A stretch of DNA of 64,000 nucleotides from Gordius sp. MW1 (taxonomy: Eukaryota > Nematomorpha > Gordioida > Gordea > Gordiidae): NCBI GenBank assembly GCA_964036665.1, contig OZ038530.1, positions 15,037,001 to 15,101,000 on the forward strand, written 5' to 3'. The notes beneath the pieces are model-generated. The model did no database searches, was not told where the DNA came from, and saw nothing but the letters and a program-made list of their open reading frames with translations. The translations under genes were made by a program, and so were the position numbers. This document shows positions 34,685 to 45,699 of the stretch, piece after piece (within the stretch, counting starts at the first letter, position 1; each line of letters opens with the position of its first letter).

Positions 34685-35371
34685 ATGACAATATTCCAAA
34701 AGAAAAAGACAACATTTGTAAAAAGCCTTGCAAGATTTATGGACTATGTAGAATCATCATCTGATGATATAATCAATATAGAATTAAGACTTGAAAATAA
34801 TAAAAGTTTATATTCAAAATATGAGGATTTTCAAGAACAAGTTAATATAATTGATGAAAACTCTCATGAGCAAAAAGAGATTGAAGACAATTACTATAAG
34901 GCAATATCAAAGGCACAGAGTATCATTAACCAAACTCACACACCAACAATCTGTCAACCATCTTCAACATCTGGGAAGCTACAACTTCCTCGAATTGAAT
35001 TGCCTCACTTTGACGGGAATTATGAGGAGTGGTTAGGTTTCTCCAATTTGTTCACTACACTTATTCACAATAACTTGGATATATCAAATGTAGAAAAATT
35101 GAATTACTTAAAACTGTCATTAAAGGGCAATGCGGCAAGTATAATTCAATCGCTAGACATATCAACAGATAATTATAAGGTTGCATGGGACTTGTTAAAT
35201 GATCGTTTTAACAACAAGAGACTAATAATTAATAAACATATTAGAGGTATATTTAATTTAAACATGGTTAGAAAGGAGTCATTTCTAGACATCCGAAAAT
35301 TATTGGATGGGTTACTAAAACATACCAGAGCACTAAAATCATTACGGTGGAACATTGGGATCAGTTGTTAA
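34685..35371 (+). CDS. BEL/Pao Gag region
   Basis: The open frame contains LQLPRIELPHFDGNYEEWL, the conserved entry of the DUF1759 Gag domain of Pao elements, with a predicted helical N-terminus (residues about 1-80) rich in Glu, Lys and Gln. The frame ends shortly after KHTRALKSL, while the natural continuation (EHWDQLLIYIVTNKLD) is in the next frame, so a one-base change near 35345 or a programmed shift separates Gag from Pol. In other BEL elements Gag-Pol is usually one frame, so a mutation is the simpler reading. No ATG was confirmed at the very start; the true start may be the ATG at 34685. Confidence 0.82.
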   Translation: MTIFQKKKTTFVKSLARFMDYVESSSDDIINIELRLENNKSLYSKYEDFQEQVNIIDENSHEQKEIEDNYYKAISKAQSIINQTHTPTICQPSSTSGKLQLPRIELPHFDGNYEEWLGFSNLFTTLIHNNLDISNVEKLNYLKLSLKGNAASIIQSLDISTDNYKVAWDLLNDRFNNKRLIINKHIRGIFNLNMVRKESFLDIRKLLDGLLKHTRALKSLRWNIGISC

Positions 35372-38300
35372 TATATATAGTTACAAATAAATTAGATTTG
35401 ACCACCAACAAGGCTTGGGAATCTACAATCAAAAGGGATGAGATCCCATCTTTCTTAAATTTGACAGATTTCCTTGCTCACCAATGCCACATTTTGGAAA
35501 GTACTAATAAACTAGAAAATACAGATGTTCTGATCAAAGGTAATCATTTCAAATCATCTAACAACTTAGCTATTTCCACTCCTAGCTGCTTCATATGCAA
35601 TCAATCCCATTTTATTTTTAGATGTAAAAAATTCTTAAACTCAACGTGTGAGGAAAAAAGAGAACTTGTCAAGCAGCACTCTCTTTGTTTAAATTGTTTA
35701 AACCAAAATCATAGCATCTCACATTGCACGGCAGGATCATGTAAGGTATGTTACAAAAGACACAATACACTCTTGCACCAACATGATTTACAAAAAATTT
35801 CATCAACAAATTCAGCTCTAAACATACATCATCATAAAGATTCCATACAGGTATTACTCCCTACAGCTTTAATTGGTATAAATGATGTGAAAGGAAATAC
35901 CCACATATGTCGTGCTCTCTTAGATTCAGGATCCCAATCAAATTTCATCACAACTGAGTTTGCTAACAGGTTGCAATTAAATGTACAACAAATTTCAATT
36001 GCAATAGGAGGCATCAATAACAGTCAATCATCTATTAAAACTTGCGTTGATGCAAGGGTTCATTCTTTGCATAGTAAATACAATGCTCAACTAAAATTCT
36101 TAGTTATGAATCCTATTACAACAAACCTTCCAACATTATCAATCCCAAAGTCAAATATTTTAATACCAGACAATTTACGACTTGCTGACCCTTCCTTCAA
36201 CATCTCTAGTGAAATAGATATTCTGATTGGTGTTGAATTGTTTTGGGATGTCATATGCACAGAACAATTAAATCTTCAAAATGGATTAGTGTTTAAAAAC
36301 ACACAATTTGGTTGGATAATTTCTGGTCCATATTCTTTTTCTAACCCGTGGAATTCTAAAGTTACACAAACATGCAATTTGTCTACTCAACTATTAAATA
36401 AGCAACTAACTAATTTTTGGGAAATTGAAGAGATAACCCAACCAGTTCAGTACTCCAATGAAGAGCATCAATGTGAAGAGATATTCAAGGCTACTTACAG
36501 ACGAAATTCATTTGGCAGATATATTGTTGACCTACCACTAAAGGAACAGGTTAAAAAATTGGGAAATTCTTACAAACAAGCTTTCATCCGATTTCAATCT
36601 CTTGAAAATAAGATGTTGCGGAACCCTGAACTAAGACGTGATTACACAAGTTTTATCCATGAATATCAACGTTTGGGCCACCTAGCTTCCACTACTGAAA
36701 CAAAATCACAAGATTTACCTGTCTTTTATCTGCCGCATCACGCCATATTCAAGATGGACAGCCTCACGACAAAATTGCGGGTAGTTTTTGATGGATCCGC
36801 TAAATCAACTTCTGGACTATCATTAAATGACACTCTGATGGTTGGTCCTAAGATTCAGCAGGACTTAATATCAATAATATTAAGGTTTTGTAGTCACAAT
36901 ATTGCAATCACAGCAGACATCGAAAAAATGTACAGACAGATATTGATTAATCCAGCACATACTCAATTGCAGAGAATACTGTGGCGAGATGAAATATCAC
37001 ATCCTGTTCAATCCTTTGACTTACTTACAGTTACTTATGGAACCTCATCAGCACCTTACTTAGCTACTAAAGTTCTTCAACAAGTGGCTGAAGATGAATG
37101 CAACGAGTTCCCAGTTGGAGCACGCATAGCACAACGAGATTTTTATGTTGACGATTTATTAACAGGGGCACACAACATTTCAGAAGCTAAAATTATTGTA
37201 GTACAAATACAGACCATGCTAAAAAAAGCTGGATTAAATCTAAGAAAATGGGCCACAAATTCCACCTCATTATTCACTCAACTACCATCAATTTCTAGTG
37301 ACGAAATCATACCGTTAGACAAGCATAGTAACATGAAAACTTTAGGTATCCATTGGAATCCACAAAATGACAACATTCGATTCAACATTAAAAATGAAAC
37401 TACAAGGGATACTATATCAAAACGAAATGTTCTATCACATATTTCTCAAATGTTTGATCCACTTGGATTACTAGGGCCTGTATTGACAAGAGCTAAAGTA
37501 TTTATGCAGCAACTTTGGAAGCTTCAGCAATCTTGGGATGAAACACTTCCTAGTAATCTTAGCAATAAATGGACATCATTTAAAAATCAGTTTGTACTTT
37601 TAAGCTCACTTGACATTCCCCGGCGTGTTATAGGCCATGAGAATCCCTTGAATATAGAGATTCACGGTTTCTGTGACGCAAGCGAAATCGCTTATGGGGC
37701 ATGTATATACATTCGATCTTCCAGCAATGATAACTGGTCCAGTAGACTTCTTTGCTCCAAATCGCGAGTTGCTCCTATCAAAAGCATTTCAATTCCAAGA
37801 CTAGAATTGTGCGGGGCACTTCTGCTAACAAAATTATTAAAAATTGTCCATTTAGCATTTCAAGTTCCAAAATCCACAACATATTGTTGGACTGATTCGA
37901 CAATAGTGTTAGCATGGATCAAGGGTTCACCTAGCAACTGGAATACCTTTGTGGCTAATCGAGTAGCAAAAATTCAACAAAACTCTAAAGTTGACAATTG
38001 GCATCATGTACAAACAAGTGACAATCCAGCCGACTCTTTATCAAGAGGCTGTTCACCAAGTGAGTTGATTAATGATATAAAATGGTGGACAGGACCCATT
38101 TGGTTATCCACCGACTGTCCTATTATTGAGCATTTGTCTTTGAGTGATATGTCCAATATACCCGAACACAAAACAGTGCACTGCTCTACTATTTGTAAGA
38201 CTAATCCTTTGTTAACAAAATATTCTAATTTTCGGAAACTGACACGAATTATAGCATATTGTTTACGGTTTTATTCAAACATTAAATGTAAAAATCATTT

Positions 38301-38430
38301 GAAATATGGATCCTTGTCAACCACAGAACTCTCTCAAGATACATTAACTGTGTTAAAAATAGTCCAAATGGAATGTTTTTCAACAGGTTTACATACCCTT
38401 GTAAAGTTTAAGGGTATCAAACAACAGTAA
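35347..38430 (+). CDS. BEL/Pao Pol region: zinc knuckles, protease, RT, RNase H
   Basis: In order along the frame: end of Gag, Cys/His knuckles (CFICNQSHFIFRC, CLNCLNQNHSISHC), an aspartic protease (RALLDSGSQSNFI), reverse transcriptase with LRVVFDGSAKS, ITADIEKMYRQI and the YVDD active site (RDFYVDDLLTG), and RNase H (IHGFCDASEIAYGA, CWTDSTIVLAWI). The DSGS protease box and the spacing are typical of Pao. The frame stops at 38430 just before the integrase region, which continues in another frame, so RT and integrase are not joined in this copy. Confidence 0.9.
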   Translation: MEHWDQLLIYIVTNKLDLTTNKAWESTIKRDEIPSFLNLTDFLAHQCHILESTNKLENTDVLIKGNHFKSSNNLAISTPSCFICNQSHFIFRCKKFLNSTCEEKRELVKQHSLCLNCLNQNHSISHCTAGSCKVCYKRHNTLLHQHDLQKISSTNSALNIHHHKDSIQVLLPTALIGINDVKGNTHICRALLDSGSQSNFITTEFANRLQLNVQQISIAIGGINNSQSSIKTCVDARVHSLHSKYNAQLKFLVMNPITTNLPTLSIPKSNILIPDNLRLADPSFNISSEIDILIGVELFWDVICTEQLNLQNGLVFKNTQFGWIISGPYSFSNPWNSKVTQTCNLSTQLLNKQLTNFWEIEEITQPVQYSNEEHQCEEIFKATYRRNSFGRYIVDLPLKEQVKKLGNSYKQAFIRFQSLENKMLRNPELRRDYTSFIHEYQRLGHLASTTETKSQDLPVFYLPHHAIFKMDSLTTKLRVVFDGSAKSTSGLSLNDTLMVGPKIQQDLISIILRFCSHNIAITADIEKMYRQILINPAHTQLQRILWRDEISHPVQSFDLLTVTYGTSSAPYLATKVLQQVAEDECNEFPVGARIAQRDFYVDDLLTGAHNISEAKIIVVQIQTMLKKAGLNLRKWATNSTSLFTQLPSISSDEIIPLDKHSNMKTLGIHWNPQNDNIRFNIKNETTRDTISKRNVLSHISQMFDPLGLLGPVLTRAKVFMQQLWKLQQSWDETLPSNLSNKWTSFKNQFVLLSSLDIPRRVIGHENPLNIEIHGFCDASEIAYGACIYIRSSSNDNWSSRLLCSKSRVAPIKSISIPRLELCGALLLTKLLKIVHLAFQVPKSTTYCWTDSTIVLAWIKGSPSNWNTFVANRVAKIQQNSKVDNWHHVQTSDNPADSLSRGCSPSELINDIKWWTGPIWLSTDCPIIEHLSLSDMSNIPEHKTVHCSTICKTNPLLTKYSNFRKLTRIIAYCLRFYSNIKCKNHLKYGSLSTTELSQDTLTVLKIVQMECFSTGLHTLVKFKGIKQQ

Positions 38431-38439
38431 AATACTCAG

Positions 38440-39739
38440 TTTAACCCCTTTTCTTCACGATGGTGTAATCAGAGTAGGCGGAAGACTAAGAAACGCAAGT
38501 GTCCCTTTTAGTCAAAAACATCCTGTTCTTCTTCCAAAAAATCACTTCATTACCAATCTCATAATTAAATTGTACCATGAAGAACATTTGCATACAGGTG
38601 TGCAAAATACTATAGCTAATGTTCGAACCGCCTATTGGCCCATCAGTGCCAGATCTCTTGTCAAGCAAGTAAAACGAAAATGCATTACATGTTTTAAGGT
38701 TAAGCCAAGACCACAACAATGTATCATGGGCAATCTTCCAACTTGTCGGGTTGTACCTACCAGACCATTCTATAACACCGGTCTAGATTACTTTGGACCA
38801 TTACAAATTCGGGAGAGTAAACGTCGAAATAGCAAGCTCATTAAGGTCTATTCTGCATTGTTTGTTTGTCTTAATACAAGAGCAGTTCATCTAGAGTTAG
38901 TATTAGACCTTACCACTGAAGCATTTCTTAATGCTTTAAAACGCTTTATAGCTAGGAGAGGTAAACCACTCAATATTTATTCCGATAATGCAACCACTTT
39001 TACTGGAGCTAACAAGGAATTATTACAGCTACAGTCTTTACTTAGTCCCAGCAACCACGAAAGAATAAAGTTGAAACTAGCAGAACAGGGCATTAATTGG
39101 CACTTTATTCCACCAAGAGCACCTCATTTTGGTGGTTTATGGGAAGCAGCCGTTAAATCTACCAAACATCATTTGAGAAGAGTATTGGGTCAAGCCCTAT
39201 TAACATATGAAGAAATCACCACACTTTTGATTCAAATCGAAGCCATCATTAATTCAAGACCTCTTACACAATTGTCAGAAGATCCAAATGACTTGTCATG
39301 CTTAACTCCCGCGCATTTTTTGATTGGCTCTTCTTTCACTTCTATCTCTGAACCTAATTGGACATCTGCAAAATTGAATACTTTATCTCGATGGCAGCAT
39401 ACAGAATTATTACGACAGCAATTTTGGCGCCGATGGTCAAAGGAGTATTTAAATCAATTTCAGATGCGTAAAAAATGGAAAAAATCATTTCAGAATGTAA
39501 AGGTCGGTCAACTTGTAATAATTAAGGAGGATAACACGCCACCTCTCAAATGGCCTTTAGCCCGTATTCAAGAAATTTACCCAGGCTCCGATGGAGTAAC
39601 TAGAGTAGTTACTTTAAGAACATCAGCTGGTTTGATCAAAAGGCCAGTAACAAGACTGCATGTATTACCTATCGATAATATTCTTAACGGATCTACCAAT
39701 TTGGATGATAGTACTTTCAACGGGGGGGCAGAATGTTAA
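38440..39739 (+). CDS. BEL/Pao integrase region
   Basis: After the frame change, RVGGRLRNA leads into the zinc-binding domain (HEEHLHTG ... CITCFKVK) and the catalytic core, with Asp in NTGLDYFGPL, Asp in IYSDNATTFTGA and Glu in HFGGLWEAAVKS, the D,D-35-E triad. The C-terminal part has VGQLVIIKEDNTPPLKWPL, the usual Pao integrase C-terminal module that recognises DNA ends. The frame runs to the purine tract before the 3' LTR. The integrase domain itself shows no internal stop. Confidence 0.88.
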
Positions 39740-40089
39740 CACATAACATGAACAACATATACACACATGTTAATACATAACATGAACACCGAACACACAC
39801 ATGTTAACTCATAACATGAACAATATATACACATATGTTAACCCATAACATGAACAACTTATACACATGTTAATACATAACATGAAAAACAGACATTCAT
39901 TCATCAGGGGATTATGGTTTTCTAGAACACATACACGTCATGATAACATTCAATTTCAACCAACATCACCTATTTACATAACATTATCATCCTACACTTA
40001 AGCATTATCATTTACTTTATTTACATTATCATATCTTACATATTTACTATTCAATAAACTTCCATTAGTTCAAGAAACTTCCATATTCA
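39734..40089 (+). repeat. 3' LTR of BEL/Pao element (356 bp)
   Basis: TGTTAACACATAACATG to CCATATTCA, followed by GAGGC. Nearly identical by eye to the last 356 bp of the 5' LTR (one difference noted: AACTTATAC for AACATATAC). Confidence 0.9.
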
Positions 40090-40122
40090 GAGGCAATCCT
40101 GGTTACGCCTATGGTTGGTAAA

Positions 40123-40807
40123 TAGAGCTTTGCACGGGCCGCCTGAAGCCCAACCCGATCGGGCTCGGGCAGAATTTAATAAAACAATCGGGGCTCGGGT
40201 CGGGCCTGATGAGGCGGCCCGACATAAGGCCCAAGCCCGGCACGATATGACTAAAGCAAACTAATCTATTATAAAATATGATTTAAACAAACTCAACTCG
40301 ATATTAAATAATTATCTTCGTACACCATACACAATATAGCTTCCAAGCTTCAGCTTTTCCCCCCTGTCTATAATATTTTGACGTAAATTGCAAATCTTAT
40401 TCTAGTATTTAAATAAATTCATAGTAGCCATTACTTTAGAAATTGACTAAGGAAATTTTACAAAAAGTTTTTTATTTGGAACTGTTAGATAAGTTTAATA
40501 AAGTTAGATTTGCAGTTGTAAATTATTGGCTGAATAAATTGTAGCGAGTGAAAATGAAAGTTTTATATCAAACTTATCCTAGTTGTATTACGAGATTAAT
40601 AACAATTGAATGCATATTGTATTTATATGGTAAAATAATTTTAAAAAATTTTAAAATGAATTTTTGAAAATTTTCTATTTGAAAAATTGGGTCGGGCTCG
40701 GAGTCGGGTTGGGCCAAAAATAAAAAAGTCGTTCGGGCCTAAGGCAAAATGAAAACGAGATGTCGGGCCGGGCTCGGGCAGAAAAAAATTCATTTTGCAG
40801 GGCTCTA
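40123..40807. mobile_element. hAT-like non-autonomous element, GC-rich ends (copy 2)
   Basis: Starts TAGAGCTTTGCA, ends TGCAGGGCTCTA, and is flanked by TTGGTAAA on both sides (40115-40122, 40808-40815). That duplication is perfect and fits the hAT nTnnnnAn preference. The interior follows copy 1 (9936-10583): GGGCTCGGG-rich subterminal blocks and an AT-rich middle containing ACTCAACTCGATATTAAAT. Non-coding. Confidence 0.88.
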
Positions 40808-40815
40808 TTGGTAAA

Positions 40816-43140
40816 TAAACTAAGCCAATCTATTTATTTAAGTCTTTAACCAAGATGGTAAACTTGAAACTTTCCGTATTGTTATCAATGAAATAAAAAA
40901 ATGTACTTGAAGGCTCAACACCTATTTCAAAATACAATAAGATTAACGAATTGTTCAGGCTTTAATCACCTTATCAAAGGTTTTTCAGAAAACCGGTGAT
41001 AGGTAGAATCAGATGTAAAACCGACCTGGCACTTGGTGGTTTTATATTATAATTAACATTTAGCGATTTCTATCACTAAAACAAGGAATTAAAAAGCCTC
41101 GCTTCCGGTTGTATACAATTTTTACGGTCTAAGTTTATTTTAGTCTTACAATAAATTATTATAATTCTTTTGCTTCCAATTTAAAGGCATTAAAATGCTA
41201 ATCCCTCTTGAGTTATATTTTTGGAAAAAGTTATTCTTAAATTTTTAAAGTTATATCATAATGAAGCTATATTTCTAAGATTTTCGGCGAACTGACTTTA
41301 TAGATCGAATTTTTTCCTTCACTAACCTTAACAACACTCATTAAACACAACCATTTAACCGATTTTCTGTTATCATATTACTCATGAAATTTAATTTTAA
41401 ATTAAACATTACTTGTCTAAAAACGTAATACATGATTTGAAAATAAAATTTGTAATGCCATATAAATTCAAATGTGGTAGTAAAAAATGAGTGGATGATG
41501 GCTCAAACGCAACTAGCAATCTCCATTTTGATAACTAGAGCATGTAGGTAGTGACACCCGGGATATAAAAAAACAAGTCCTTGAGAGGCGCATAAAAATT
41601 TTGGTTAGGCGTGTCATAACGTGTAAGCAGGTGAAATCCCATTTGGGCACACCATTTTGCTATAGGATGAAATAAAAGCTATGGCATATTTCCTTCAGTA
41701 GAAGGGCTAGATGGTCCCGAAAACGGCTGGTACATTAGCTCCTTTAAAAAGCCGCGATAAGAAAATGCAAGTTATGACTTATATATTAAGGTTTGTTCAA
41801 ACGTCAATGAAGGGGATACTTAAGTCTACGTCAACCTGTTAAGAACAAGCGGGAGTGAAACCTTTTCGTATAAACTATCACCTGTCCCAGAGCAATAGAG
41901 TGACAGAATTTGGATCATCTAGTCAGATTATAAAAGAGTTGTATCTTACACCTTTTACCCGCAGAGATTTAGTGGAAATTTTCATGAAAGCGCCCTGTAG
42001 CGGATGTCTTGTAATTTTAATCTCGAAATACTTTCTATCACATTTAACAATTTTACATTCTCTAATGAAAATGTATGTTTATGTATTTAAATTAATAAAG
42101 TACAGTATTTTTATGTTAATTGTTTACTGCCATCTGGCGGGTTACATAAAATTAATGTAGTAATTTTTGAATTAATTACAGCCTATAACATATCTAGTCC
42201 CTATGGAATCTAATAGATTAATAATTTCGTAAAACAAAATATATTCATTAATTGCTGAACTTGTAAACATATCGAAAAAATATATGTGGCTTCATAAATG
42301 CACTACACTGGCTTGAAACGCATGTGTATAAGTTGCATGCGATTTTTACAAGGTTTGTTAACTCGGTTTCAACGCAAAACGTATAAATCTTTCGCCTTTT
42401 ACTAAAGTTTTCCGTGCGGAGGAACAAATGAGCATTTTAAGCTTATTTTTCGAACCCCTTTTTTGGGGCTTACAATTAAATAATTTAGAATCATAGCGAG
42501 CATGTTTTAAAATACACCCAACAATCCAGCATTTCATCAAAAAGTTGTATTAACAATGGTAGTGTTTGGTTGAACTTGGATTGATGATATCAGTAGGGGC
42601 AAGCGGATTTTCTTAGACGTTTAGCACAAAAAGGTAAAAACAATACCGATTATCAAGCATTATATTTGCCTAAATCAGCCAGAAACTCATAATAAGTATA
42701 TTTAAATAATAGGGTGTGGATTGATGAAATGAGTCGGGGCAAATGATTAATATAATTCCTTCAATGAACAAACTAAATAGCAATGTAATTACAACAAAAA
42801 GAGTAATGTGATTGTATGTCAGTGTTGTAATAACGGCGGTCGACCGTTGGTTTTGGTCGATTAGGCATAAAGATACCAAAACTTTTTTAATTTGTTGCTT
42901 AGTCGCACAAACAGATGATCAACAATTATTATAACGTTGAACACAGTTAGTAATTTGTACTAAATTAAATGTTTATTCAAATCAGGTCATATGTTAAAAT
43001 ATACGAATTGTCTTCACTAGGAATACCGAACATAAACAATATAAAATACGATGTATATTTCGTTAATACAAATTTACAATTATATTACCAGAAGTTAATC
43101 GTATTTAAAGACCTACAAAATCACTTTTATATATCTGAAC
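40816..43140. other. Non-coding spacer
   Basis: No gene supported. A one-sided match to the TAGTGTTGTAA element family occurs at 42820 (CAGTGTTGTAATAACGG followed by TCGACC and TTTGGTCGATTAGG); its other end was not found. Confidence 0.4.
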
Positions 43141-43149
43141 GTGACATGA

Positions 43150-43310
43150 CCCATAATTTTTTGAAATTTTCCACCCGACCACCCCGAAAGCATTTTAGAA
43201 TTTTCAACCCCAACCCGAAAACATTTTAAAATTTACAATCCGAACCCCAAAAGCGTTTCAATTTTTTACACGAATCACTCCCGAACGCCTTTCTCTTTTT
43301 GGTACCCGAC
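43150..43310. repeat. Short degenerate tandem repeat
   Basis: About four units of 35-40 bp, each with CCCGAAA/CCCCAAAAGC followed by TTTTAxAATTT and CAACC/CACGA. Too diverged for an exact unit. Confidence 0.5.
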
Positions 43311-43529
43311 GCGAGAGTAAATATTGCTGTGTGTAAATTTAACCGACAAGTTAAAGTGCGATTTGCGAAATAAATTGTTACCATATTTAGATTTGTACAA
43401 CTATTTATTTAATTGATTTATTATAGTGATATGTAAATATTATAGCATCGACAATATTGGCTCGCAACCTCACTCTACGATATAATCCACTATGCCAAAA
43501 GTGAACTAGAATTGGCTAATACTGTAAAT

Positions 43530-43935
43530 TGATGGGAAAATGCTAAGACGAAGGTGGTCTCAGGGTATATACAAAAAAACAGAATACCTGAAGACAAAGT
43601 TCAAATCAGATGAAAATTAGCTATGTGCATCTTTTACTTTAGGCGAATGGTAACTCACAAGCGTAAATTCCTTAAAATATCTAGGATCAATACTTTATGC
43701 GGATGGCAAAATAAATAAGGATGGAGAGAAGTAACAGGCGTTCTGTGTGATAAAAACATCCCAAGAACTTAAAGGTACACTGTGTAGATCCATCATACAG
43801 CCAACAGTCCTGTATAGCTCAGTAACATGGGCTATACGTAAGAGGGAAGAACAACGCCTAGCGTCCGTGGAGACGTGCTATTGGGGCATTTGTGATGAGC
43901 GCGAAGCAATGCGAAGCGAAAATTTTGAGGAATAA
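43530..43935 (+). pseudogene. LINE reverse-transcriptase C-terminal relic
   Basis: Broken frames read HKRKFLKYLGSILYADGKI, corresponding to the FKYLGSxIxxDG segment of LINE polymerases, and then LCRSIIQPTVLYSSVTWAI and EEQRLASVE, as in the LYGAETW segment. Stops and frame changes occur between them. It is the same kind of LINE as 16891-17330 but a different copy and strand. Confidence 0.7.
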
Positions 43936-44690
43936 TTAGAACTGTATTTAGTTAATAATAATTAAATGTATATTATTTTGAACATGTTCGATTAAGTCCA
44001 TTATAAAAAAGTAAGATATATGCACTATATCTTCCCGCACTTTATAAATTAGTGTCCTAAATTTTCGCGGTTAGGTCAGGTTCGGGCTGAAAAAGTGATT
44101 TTGTAGGGACACGAGATCGAGACGAGAATTATAAAGACGAGACGATATGAGATTTTTTCGGCGAGATCCCGGCTCTTTATTGATCATTAGTTTTTAATAA
44201 ATTATTGTGTATTTTAATTAGAATGGTGTATATTTAAGGTATTAAATATAACTCAATATGATGAATATATTTAATATTAAAATAATACCTAAGTATAGTA
44301 AATGTTTAAAATTTGAAGTTCATTTACATAAGTATGGTATGGATGGCCGCCCTTAGGGTATGTGAATAATATTTGTATCCTTATCATTATTAAATGTTAC
44401 AAAATTTTAGACTTATAATTAAATCTGACGAAGTAGTAAATATTACGGCAGCATATTTGAATTTAGCAGTTTCTCATTCTGCATGATGCGGTAATCATTG
44501 GTGGTCAATTAATTATTTTGAAAAATTATCCAAGTTAAGCTAGGGTGGGTTCGGGGTTTTATGAGCACCCAGCGTCATTTGAGGCTGCCTAATGATTTCA
44601 AAAGTACAATTCACTATTCGATGACACCCTAATAAATTAAATCTTTTACTTTCTACAGGTTTTTATGCTCCAACTATTAGTATAGTTCCC
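43936..44690. other. Non-coding spacer
   Basis: AT-rich with a GA-rich patch (GAGATCGAGACGAG near 44115). Nothing coding. Confidence 0.4.
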
Positions 44691-45436
44691 CAGGCGCGTA
44701 GCCAGGATTTTTACGAGGGGGGGGGAATGTGGCAAAAATGTTTCCACCATTTTATTTGTAATTAAAGTAAAAATTAAACAACCAAAAAGTCAGCCTCGCT
44801 GCTGTGCCCACTAGGCTAAGGGGTCGGGCAGGCAACCGTTCTAAATTAAGATTTTCAAGTAGGCTTGGGCGGGCACTATAATGAGAATTGTATATAGTTT
44901 ATCATTTTTTTGTCACCTTTCTATTTATAAAAATTCTAGAAATAGATCAAAGACTTTTGAAAATAAGACAAAATAATTCTTGAAATTTAAAATCGTCATT
45001 TCGGGCCCGGCTGTTCGGACAGCATTAGTAAATTAGGCAATTAAGATTTTGGCTGGCCTTGGCAGGCAATCAGTTATCAATCCGTGATGGGTTCTTGCAG
45101 AAAATTTTAGATAAATATGACAAATGATAAAAGTATTAATATTATATATAAGGAGGAACATTATAATAGTCGCTTAGTTATCTACTTCCGGTGTTTTCAC
45201 GGGAAATAAATGTTCAAACAAGTTTTTTTTCATAGCAATTTTCACAATCATATTCTAAAATTTTACAACGCATTTTGTCAAAAAATAAATCAAATAAATT
45301 AATTATGTTTCTAGGTTTTTATAAGTGTCTTGAAGTCTTTGATTTAACTAAACTATAATATTTTAACCCATTTAATTTAGTTATTAATCAAAAACAGGGA
45401 GGGGGGAATTTCCCATTCCTCCCCTTTACGCCACAG
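44691..45436. mobile_element. Possible long GGGCGTAGCC-type element
   Basis: Left end CAGGCGCGTAGCCAGG followed by a G run, right end near CCTCCCCTTTACGCCAC. About 745 bp, with patches of GCCTTGGCAGGCA-like sequence inside. No target duplication was found, so the boundaries and unity are uncertain. Confidence 0.35.
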
Positions 45437-45699
45437 TACCTCCCAAATTTTTAAACATTAAGACATTATGAAAATAAATTGTTTTAAATTATTCATTACT
45501 TTTCACATGATTATATTCGAATTTCTATAATTTCTATACTTGTGGCAATTGTACAATATAAAATAAATATACACGAACTTATACTTTACTAGATAAAACT
45601 TTAATGGCAAAGTTAGTTATACAAATTGATCGTAATGATTTATGTTATAAAATTAAATACATGCACTTTAATTTAAAGTTTTGCCAAGGCATATTAGCA

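Larger units (their letters stand above)
34255..40089 (+). mobile_element. BEL/Pao LTR retrotransposon, nearly complete, two frame breaks
   Basis: LTRs at 34255-34665 and 39734-40089 enclose gag, DUF1758-type protease, RT, RNase H and integrase in BEL/Pao order. Target duplication GAGGC (34250-34254, 40090-40094). The internal region opens with TTTTGGTCCTTCGAGCC, a BEL-type primer-binding region, and ends with a purine tract (ACGGGGGGGCAGAA) before the 3' LTR. The right flank reads CCTGGTTACGCCTATG, the end of a GGGCGTAGCC-family MITE, so this element landed in an older MITE-like copy. Confidence 0.93.
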
